A stretch of 5,737 nt of DNA from an uncultured Clostridia bacterium. Its GTDB lineage: Bacteria > Bacillota_A > Clostridia > Oscillospirales > Oscillospiraceae. Below the pieces are notes generated by a model that made no database searches, was not told the DNA's origin, and saw only the letters and a list, made by a program, of their open reading frames with translations. Below are positions 1 to 3,922 of the stretch, one piece after another; position 1 is the stretch's first letter, and each line of letters begins with the position of its first letter. The DNA lies in the NCBI GenBank assembly GCA_946410505.1, contig CAMKAP010000137.1, positions 1 to 5,737 on the forward strand. Reading direction: 5' to 3'. The translations under genes were made by a program, and so were the position numbers.

Positions 1-122
1 TTATTACCATTGGCCCGCTTATCCAGATATTTGGACCGGCCCTTCCCTGCATCGTACATTTGCTGTAACAAAGCAGGCCCGATGATTCTGCCAGGATTAC
101 GCTTTTGTTTTTTGTTGCGCAT
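1..122 (-). CDS. N-terminal fragment of a basic protein, possibly an integrase/recombinase (cut by window edge)
   Basis: An open frame starts at the ATG at 122-120 and runs off the left edge after 40 complete codons. The visible N-terminus begins MRNKKQKRNPGRIIG and is rich in Lys, Arg and Gly; a second stretch reads YDAGKGRSKYLDKRANGN. An in-frame stop lies just upstream at 177-179, so the start is well confined. An AGGAGG site precedes the ATG with a rather long 12-nt gap, and a perfect 10-bp hairpin lies just upstream of that site. The composition and the position at the edge of a regulator-rich accessory block would fit the start of a site-specific recombinase, but no catalytic residue is in the window, so this is inference. 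An overlapping frame from 454 competes with it. Confidence 0.5.
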   Translation of the reverse strand, partial: MRNKKQKRNPGRIIGPALLQQMYDAGKGRSKYLDKRANGN

Positions 123-142
123 ACGTACAACGTACCTCCTCG

Positions 143-169
143 GCTGGGGGTATCCGTAGTACCCCCAGC
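143..169. repeat. Perfect 10-bp inverted repeat just upstream of the 1-122 start
   Basis: The arms GCTGGGGGTA (143-152) and TACCCCCAGC (160-169) are perfect inverted copies separated by 7 nt. In a minus-strand transcript this forms a strong GC-rich hairpin ending only a few bases before the GAGGAGG ribosome binding site at about 134-140. No U-tract follows, so it is not an intrinsic terminator. It may affect translation of the downstream gene or be a protein-binding site; which one cannot be told from sequence. Confidence 0.6.
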
Positions 170-558
170 ATTGATATTATTGTTAAGGGGCCGGGTATCG
201 CTCATTACGCGGAGCTGTACGCGGTACTGGGACGGATACAGTGCCGGCCAAATCCGTCGACCAGGGGTCACCCCGCTGTGCCGGAGCACAGGTGCTGTTG
301 GGTTTCCCAGCCTCCCAATCAAGGGAGGGAAAAAAGGCGATTGTGTACACATGATAATGGTTGCCGCAATGGCGTTCACAGCACAGATATAAAGAGGACA
401 TACAGCTCTGCCCTTAATTTGCCTTGTGTTGTATCTCTTAGCTTTCTGTTTCATCTTTTTTCTCCTGTCTTTATATTTTTGTAATTATGATAGGGCTGAC
501 AATAATTGATCCTTGTCTTGTAGTTGCATTTTGTTACGTGTTTATTCAAATTAGCAAT

Positions 559-595
559 AAAAAAAGAGCAACTCCCGACTATGCAGTAGTTACTC
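559..595 (-). terminator. Intrinsic terminator inside a minus-strand leader (possible attenuator)
   Basis: Read on the minus strand, GAGTAACT (595-588) pairs with AGTTGCTC (573-566) over 8 bp including one G-U pair. An inner ACT/AGT stem with a GCAT loop extends it. Seven Ts follow (565-559). It lies about 85 nt after the expected start of the transcript from the 686-714 promoter and about 105 nt before the ATG at 454. It would therefore terminate within the leader rather than after a gene, which suggests attenuation. Confidence 0.65.
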
Positions 596-629
596 ATCAA
601 CAAATATTAACTTTATATATATAATCCCA

Positions 630-664
630 GTTTTAAGATGGGTATATTACTCCCAACCTAAAAC
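630..664. repeat. Long imperfect hairpin early in the 686-promoter leader
   Basis: GTTTTAAGATGGG (630-642) and CCCAACCTAAAAC (652-664) are inverted copies around a 9-nt loop. In the minus-strand RNA all 13 positions pair except one U-U mismatch, with one G-U wobble. The hairpin would sit near the 5' end of the transcript from the 686-714 promoter, upstream of the terminator at 559-595. It is likely part of a structured leader RNA. Confidence 0.5.
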
Positions 665-685
665 TAATTCCAATACTGTGTGTTC

Positions 686-714
686 ATTATATACTGGTCT
701 GGACAGATTGTCAA
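686..714 (-). promoter_or_regulatory. Full-consensus sigma-A promoter
   Basis: On the minus strand TTGACA (714-709) and TATAAT (691-686) are both exact consensus with the optimal 17-bp spacer. Transcription should start near 679 and run leftwards through a leader with two hairpins toward the starts at 454 and 122. The spacer contains a short palindrome, TCTG-TC-CAGA, which might be an operator. A promoter this strong would be expected to need repression or attenuation. Confidence 0.8.
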
Positions 715-820
715 ATTTTTCAGAAAAATCAGAAAAAAGCGTTATGCCCTCCCATAGACCTTCGCCATAACTGTGACGGAGCTATCTTCCTCTATAGAAT
801 GTGTGTTCAAAGTGCACAAC

Positions 821-858
821 AAAAAAGTAACCGCAGCGTATACTGCAGTTACTCTTTT
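821..858 (-). terminator. Intrinsic terminator closing the minus-strand regulator operon
   Basis: A hairpin forms from GTAAC/GCAG (827-836) and CTGC/GTTAC (843-852) with a 6-nt loop and one C-A mismatch. On the minus strand six Ts follow directly (826-821). The plus strand has a weaker T-rich tail (TCTTTT), so some bidirectional activity is possible. It lies about 120 nt past the stop of the triple helix-turn-helix gene, with no gene between, and separates that operon from the promoter at 686-714. Confidence 0.7.
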
Positions 859-976
859 CCCGTTATTCCTTTATCGGGTGAAATGGAGCTTTGTTTACAT
901 CATTAGATCATCAGTATCTGATCATGCGTTTATTTTCGCAAACCATATCTGCCGAAACAAGCAAATGATGCAAAAG
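859..976. other. Non-coding gap after the regulator operon
   Basis: No credible gene was found between the terminator and the stop of the triple helix-turn-helix gene. The stretch holds only a minor inverted repeat (GATCA and TGATC around 8 nt, at about 905-922). The wider interval 455-976 is likewise without a convincing gene and holds the regulatory elements listed separately. Confidence 0.5.
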
Positions 977-1735
977 TCAGTAAAGTCTCACCCCATCCGT
1001 CAGCACCGAGTACTTCATCTCGAACTCTTCTGTCGAAATATTCTCATACTCACATATTCTAAAAAGGTATTTGGGCTTTATCATCTTCCGGTTGCAGACG
1101 TCGATTGCTCCCTGGCAGCTCAGCCCGAGTCGTTTTGCCATCTCACGATATGTCAGATTATTCCGGCAGCGATAATTGTCCAGCGCGTTCTGTGGGTTTC
1201 TGCTCTTCGCGTGCACGCTCCCCCTGTCTCCTGCATCAAGCTCACTTCCAGAATGATACATGAACAGTTCATCCACTGTGGCACTCAATGCTCTTGCAAT
1301 TTTGTAAAGCTGGGAACTTGAAGCTCTTTTTCCGATCCCTTTTCGTTCTATGTTTTGTATGGTAACTTCATGTACCTCTGACCGGGCTGCAAGCTCTCTT
1401 TGACTCATTCGCCGTTTCCGGCGCAGGTATTCCAGTCCTGTGATTTCCTGTGTGCCCAGAGTTTCCCCCTGGAGCCAACTTCTGACTGCTTCAGAAGCAC
1501 TTCCCATACTGTTGTCAACCATACTCTCACTGACTTCATACAGGCTGTCAACAGGAACATCAAAGAAGATCGCCGCCGTACACACCGTCTTGATCCGTGT
1601 ATCCCTCTGATGCTCCAAAGAAGTCAGGGACGTGTAGCCTATCCCCGAACGTCTGGACAGTTCCAGACGAGACAGGCCCCAGTTTTTACGCAGCAGAAAC
1701 AGCGCCCCTGCCGGCACTTCCATCTTCTCACTCAT
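977..1735 (-). CDS. Transcriptional regulator with three XRE-type helix-turn-helix domains
   Basis: The predicted 252-aa cytosolic DNA-binding protein appears to contain three consecutive Cro/C1-type units. Unit 1, about residues 10-67, has LSRLELSRRSGIGYTSLTSLE. Unit 2, about 101-160, has MSQRELAARSEVHEVTIQNIE followed by a typical ALSATVDELF tail, and is the clearest. Unit 3, about 183-240, has LTYREMAKRLGLSCQGAIDV and a degenerate ENISTEEF tail. The ATG at 1735-1733 overlaps the TGA of the upstream gene (ATGA), indicating translational coupling. An in-frame ATG at 1789 lies inside the upstream gene and is less likely. No effector or protease domain is visible. Its DNA target is unknown; palindromes at the promoters near 2708-2879 and 686-714 are candidates (inference). 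Confidence 0.85.
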   Translation of the reverse strand: MSEKMEVPAGALFLLRKNWGLSRLELSRRSGIGYTSLTSLEHQRDTRIKTVCTAAIFFDVPVDSLYEVSESMVDNSMGSASEAVRSWLQGETLGTQEITGLEYLRRKRRMSQRELAARSEVHEVTIQNIERKGIGKRASSSQLYKIARALSATVDELFMYHSGSELDAGDRGSVHAKSRNPQNALDNYRCRNNLTYREMAKRLGLSCQGAIDVCNRKMIKPKYLFRICEYENISTEEFEMKYSVLTDGVRLY

Positions 1736-2619
1736 ACCGGCACTACCCCGCCGGCTCTGCAGATCAGCTGTGCCGCATAGGCACTCCATGCCTTTTGATC
1801 CGGCTCTGATACATCATCAAAAAAAGCGAAATCTCCGTAGGGAGCCTTATAAGAAAGGCCCATCAGGACGCCATCGTAGAACGCACCCACCTGATCCTCC
1901 GGACGTTTGAGGCAGATCTCGGGATTCCAATGATCCTGCAGCATCCGCAGTCCGCTCTCCTTCAACACGGTATCCACATTGAGGCGCTGAATAATGGTTT
2001 CTGTCACTGACTCGTATACGAATCGCTCCGAATTGAATTCATTCTGCATTGAAGGCACAGCAAAGATAAGTCCCTTGCAGAATACGCCGCCTGTCCATTT
2101 CCATCCGACCTCTATATCAAAGCATTCCGACTCGCTTTCCACAGTCGGGAAAGCCAGGAAATGAAGGCCTCTGCGTCCGATCACACAGCTCAGATAGTGG
2201 TATGTCTTTTCCAGATAGGCTATGATTTCCCTCGCGTGCTCTGCATTTCCGGGGACTCCATATTCATAATTCCTCCGAATTTTTCCGCAGAGATCCAGAA
2301 TAAATCTTTTCGTTTCCGCCGTCGGCTTGTGCAAGTATGGAAACAGTTTTGAATCAAGCCAGGCCCAATTGGCTTCCTGGCCCTCTGCAAAATACGCAGG
2401 AAAAGCCGAATGCTCACTCGTAAGCATATATTCGTTCATTCCTGCGTTTGCGGAAACGTGCAGTGCATGAATAAGCTGTTCGACGCGCTGCTTCTGAAGG
2501 CTTTTGTCGACCGGTTCCGAGAGGAAGGTCTGCATATGATCTGCAAGGCGGAAAATATCCTTCCTTGCGAACATGCAGGCGTTCATCGACTCGGTCATGA
2601 CAGTTTTCAATGGATTCAT
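1732..2619 (-). CDS. Unrecognised 295-aa protein, first gene of the regulator operon
   Basis: No family was recognised. The start MNPLKTVM at 2619 is chosen because AAAGGA lies 8 nt upstream; the earlier in-frame ATG at 2628 overlaps that site. The protein is mixed helical in character, without a signal peptide or clear membrane segment, so probably cytosolic. The N-terminal half (about 1-150) has amphipathic helices, with a motif region EANWAWLDSKLFPYLHKPT at about 82-100. The middle (about 150-200) has several Trp and Cys residues (GWKWTGGVFCKG) and may be beta-rich. It ends with an ATGA overlap into the triple helix-turn-helix gene, so the two are likely made in fixed ratio and may act together, for example as sensor and regulator (inference). 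Transcription probably begins near 2844 and passes a terminator at 2645-2676. Confidence 0.75.
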   Translation of the reverse strand: MNPLKTVMTESMNACMFARKDIFRLADHMQTFLSEPVDKSLQKQRVEQLIHALHVSANAGMNEYMLTSEHSAFPAYFAEGQEANWAWLDSKLFPYLHKPTAETKRFILDLCGKIRRNYEYGVPGNAEHAREIIAYLEKTYHYLSCVIGRRGLHFLAFPTVESESECFDIEVGWKWTGGVFCKGLIFAVPSMQNEFNSERFVYESVTETIIQRLNVDTVLKESGLRMLQDHWNPEICLKRPEDQVGAFYDGVLMGLSYKAPYGDFAFFDDVSEPDQKAWSAYAAQLICRAGGVVPV

Positions 2620-2644
2620 GGGACACATCCTTTCTATAGTCAGC

Positions 2645-2676
2645 AAAAAGCGCTATGCAGGCTGCCCGCATAGCGC
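2645..2676 (-). terminator. Intrinsic terminator in the leader of the 295-aa gene (possible attenuator)
   Basis: The arms GCGCTATGC (2650-2658) and GCATAGCGC (2668-2676) are perfect 9-bp inverted copies around a 9-nt loop. On the minus strand the stem is followed at once by five Ts (2649-2645). It lies only about 26 nt before the ATG at 2619 and downstream of the promoter at 2851-2879, so it would stop most transcripts before the gene unless relieved. No convincing antiterminator pairing was found by eye. Confidence 0.7.
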
Positions 2677-2707
2677 AAACTGAACTGAAAAGATATACCC
2701 ACATGGA

Positions 2708-2731
2708 GTCGTTTGTATCTTGCCAAACGAC
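2708..2731. repeat. 8-bp inverted repeat over the -35 of the rightward promoter (candidate operator)
   Basis: GTCGTTTG (2708-2715) and CAAACGAC (2724-2731) are perfect inverted copies with an 8-nt spacer. The repeat overlaps the -35 hexamer (2720-2725) of the plus-strand promoter, the usual place for a repressor operator. It also lies in the minus-strand leader, where it could fold as an RNA hairpin. A binding protein is not identified; the neighbouring ribbon-helix-helix or helix-turn-helix proteins are candidates. Confidence 0.5.
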
Positions 2732-2748
2732 CCTAAATCAGGTATAGT
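2720..2748 (+). promoter_or_regulatory. Rightward sigma-A promoter for the ribbon-helix-helix gene
   Basis: TTGCCA (2720-2725) and TATAGT (2743-2748) each match the consensus at five of six bases with a 17-bp spacer. The start would be near 2755, giving a leader of about 150 nt before the ATG at 2904. This leader crosses the opposing promoter at 2851-2879 and is antisense to the 5' part of the leftward transcript. Confidence 0.6.
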
Positions 2749-2759
2749 TACTTCGTAGT

Positions 2760-2828
2760 GCAGTGTTTACTGCTGTGCCGGTGCTCTCTCACCTGCGCAG
2801 GCGTGTGAGGGTTGCCGCTCTCACACGC
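2760..2828. repeat. Cluster of palindromes in the overlap of the two opposing leaders
   Basis: Three inverted repeats lie close together: GCAGT/ACTGC around 4 nt (2760-2773), the perfect palindrome CCTGCGCAGG (2792-2801), and GCGTGTGAG (2801-2809) with CTCACACGC (2820-2828) around 10 nt. CTCAC at 2788-2792 could also pair with GTGAG at 2805-2809, so alternative folds compete. All lie between the two predicted transcription starts, so both the leftward and rightward RNAs carry them in complementary form, as in antisense RNA pairs. Confidence 0.55.
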
Positions 2829-2850
2829 TGCTACTTTATGCTGTGATTAC

Positions 2851-2879
2851 ATTATACAGCGTATAGGCATATACGTCAA
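2851..2879 (-). promoter_or_regulatory. Leftward sigma-A promoter for the 295-aa / triple helix-turn-helix operon
   Basis: On the minus strand TTGACG (2879-2874) and TATAAT (2856-2851) lie 17 bp apart, one mismatch from full consensus. The start would be near 2844, giving a leader of about 225 nt. A palindrome CGTATA-GGCA-TATACG (2860-2875) occupies the spacer and the edge of the -35 box, a likely operator position. Confidence 0.75.
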
Positions 2880-2903
2880 GCTTTTTTTCATTGAGGGGTC
2901 ACT

Positions 2904-3116
2904 ATGGAAGAACATGAGTTTCGCAATTCTGATTCAAGAAGAAAATCTATCCGTAAATATCTCTCCAAGTTTAAAGAAATCCGCATTCGTGTACTTCCAG
3001 AGAGACATGAAGAAATTGTTTCCCATGCTAAAAAAATGGGAGACAAAAGCACAGTCGGCTTTGTTGAGCGTGCAATCCGAGAAACAATAGAACGAGATAA
3101 TGCTAAAGAATCTTGA
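2904..3116 (+). CDS. Small ribbon-helix-helix (Arc/CopG-like) DNA-binding protein
   Basis: A complete 70-aa basic protein. After a charged N-terminal tail (about 1-22) it shows a typical ribbon-helix-helix layout: a beta strand KEIRIRV (24-30), helix A about 32-45 (PERHEEIVSHAKKM), a Gly-containing turn with Ser49, and helix B about 50-65 (FVERAIRETIERD). Proteins of this fold bind DNA as dimers through the paired strands and often repress their own promoter or act as antitoxins. No partner toxin is adjacent, so a stand-alone regulator is more likely. GAGGGG lies 6 nt before the ATG. It is transcribed away from the 295-aa operon and ends before a strong terminator. The fold assignment is by motif only. 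Confidence 0.75.
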   Translation: MEEHEFRNSDSRRKSIRKYLSKFKEIRIRVLPERHEEIVSHAKKMGDKSTVGFVERAIRETIERDNAKES

Positions 3117-3118
3117 GC

Positions 3119-3193
3119 TATACTATTCCATAATCTATTAAAGCAGGACAACTGCTCAGCTCTACCTGCTGTTTTCGTCTGTGTTATAGTATA
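3119..3193. repeat. Nested inverted repeats sharing one centre
   Basis: The outer arms TATACTAT (3119-3126) and ATAGTATA (3186-3193) and the inner arms AGCAGG (3142-3147) and CCTGCT (3165-3170) are all perfect. Both pairs are centred on the same base, 3156, with 15-nt gaps on each side and a 17-nt core. The element begins 2 nt after the stop of the ribbon-helix-helix gene and lies before a terminator, close to the change from AT-rich to GC-rich DNA. It may be a recombination, binding or end site of an inserted element; function unknown. Confidence 0.45.
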
Positions 3194-3210
3194 TCTTTCG
3201 GCTAAAGCCA

Positions 3211-3248
3211 AAAAGGGGAAGCGGCATAAGAACACCGCTTCCCCTTTT
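3211..3248. terminator. Strong bidirectional terminator between convergent genes
   Basis: AAAAGGGGAAGCGG (3211-3224) and CCGCTTCCCCTTTT (3235-3248) form a perfect 14-bp stem with a 10-nt loop. On the plus strand the U-tract is TTTT, then GATATTTTTT. On the minus strand the stem runs into TTTTT followed by GG. It can therefore end both the rightward ribbon-helix-helix transcript and the leftward hsp20 transcript, which converge here. Confidence 0.85.
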
Positions 3249-3313
3249 GATATTTTTTGCTGAATACCAGCTGATTCAATTTTGAAACAGGCAGTACAGC
3301 TTCCTTTTACTGC

Positions 3314-3748
3314 TTACTTGATCTCCAGTCTGCGGCTGGCGGGAGCGGTCTCGACCTTCTTGGGCATGGTGAGCGTCAGCACACCGTCGGTGTAGGATGC
3401 CTGGATGCCGTCCACCTCAATGCCAGAGACGTCGAAGCTGCGGCTGTAGGAGCCGTAGAAGCGCTCGCGCTTGACGAAGTTGGGCTTCTCATCGTTGTTC
3501 TCCAGCTTGCGCTCGGCGCTGATGGTCAGTACGTCGTTCTCCACGTCGATCTTGATGTCATCCTTGTTGAAGCCGGGCAGCTCGGCGTCCAGCTTGTAGG
3601 CGTCGCCTGTGTCGATCACGTCGGTGCGGAAGGCAGAGAGCACGTTGCTCTGGGCGTTGCCGAAGAAATTGCGTTCCATCTCGTCAAAGGCGCGGAACGG
3701 GTCGTATACGGAAACTCTGTGTCCACCAAAAGGAATCAGTTCAAACAT
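3314..3748 (-). CDS. Hsp20-family small heat-shock protein
   Basis: This 144-aa protein is an ATP-independent holdase chaperone that binds unfolding proteins in the cytosol. The length is typical of bacterial small heat-shock proteins. A short N-terminal arm (about 1-40, with DPFRAFDEMERNFF) is followed by an alpha-crystallin domain at about 41-132. That domain contains DAYKLDAELPGFNKDDIKI and the diagnostic GVLTLTMPK (122-130). The C-terminal tail has LEI (141-143), the I-x-I type oligomerisation motif. The start at 3748 is chosen because GGAGG lies 8 nt upstream; an in-frame ATG at 3763 overlaps that site. It stands alone between a terminator and a CIRCE-like repeat, which suggests HrcA-type heat-shock control. 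Confidence 0.95.
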   Translation of the reverse strand: MFELIPFGGHRVSVYDPFRAFDEMERNFFGNAQSNVLSAFRTDVIDTGDAYKLDAELPGFNKDDIKIDVENDVLTISAERKLENNDEKPNFVKRERFYGSYSRSFDVSGIEVDGIQASYTDGVLTLTMPKKVETAPASRRLEIK

Positions 3749-3860
3749 AATATATACCTCCATAAATTTAATACAGTGTAAATGTTTTTCGACAAAACTT
3801 TCATTTCTTTCGTTTTATCGTGTATATAATATACCGCACAATTATGAACGAATATACATT

Positions 3861-3890
3861 ATTTTATGAACAGAATATGAATATTGGCAC
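3861..3890 (-). promoter_or_regulatory. Tentative hsp20 promoter overlapping the CIRCE-like repeat
   Basis: On the minus strand TAAAAT (3866-3861) is a five-of-six -10 box. It is preceded by GTGCCA (3890-3885, four of six) with an 18-bp spacer. The -35 box would lie inside the left arm of the CIRCE-like repeat, so a bound repressor would block it. The leader would be about 105 nt. Other AT-rich candidates nearer the gene exist, such as TTGTCG-16-TATTAA at 3795-3768, so the choice is uncertain. Confidence 0.3.
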
Positions 3891-3910
3891 TCTCGCATCG
3901 AGAGTGCCAA
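3884..3910. promoter_or_regulatory. CIRCE-like HrcA operator
   Basis: TTGGCACTC (3884-3892) and GAGTGCCAA (3902-3910) are perfect 9-bp inverted copies with exactly 9 nt between. This is the CIRCE layout (consensus TTAGCACTC-N9-GAGTGCTAA), differing by one symmetric change in each arm. HrcA is known to bind CIRCE and repress class I heat-shock genes. It lies 135 nt upstream of the hsp20 start and 12 nt after the abgB-like stop. The repeat also extends inward to a 13-bp stem with a 3-nt loop, so it could act in part as a terminator, though the minus-strand tail is only weakly T-rich. Confidence 0.75.
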
Positions 3911-3922
3911 TTGTTTTCGTAT

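Larger units (their letters stand above)
1..454 (-). other. Competing open frame with a good start signal, gene status unclear
   Basis: From the ATG at 454-452 a minus-strand frame stays open for 151 codons to the window edge. Its start is convincing: AGGAG lies 7 nt upstream, a consensus promoter lies at 686-714, and the first codons are Lys-rich (MKQKAKRYNTRQIKGRA). Downstream the translation becomes less protein-like, rich in Pro, Gly and Cys. Over the last 122 nt it overlaps, in another frame, the candidate gene at 1-122, so both are unlikely to be genuine over their whole length. Either a short gene begins here and has been frameshifted, or the frame is open by chance. No family was recognised. 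Confidence 0.3.

Noticed and set aside
183..401. Minus-strand open frame of 72 codons
   Set aside because: It has no ribosome binding site, its composition is not protein-like, and it overlaps the frame from 454. Nothing supports a gene.
773..1321. Plus-strand open frame of 182 codons
   Set aside because: It is mostly antisense to the triple helix-turn-helix gene, lacks a good ribosome binding site, begins before a terminator hairpin, and shows no recognisable domain.
2414..2704. Minus-strand open frame of 96 codons starting in the leader of the 295-aa gene
   Set aside because: It has no ribosome binding site and overlaps the 295-aa gene out of frame for most of its length. A short leader peptide cannot be excluded, but nothing supports it.
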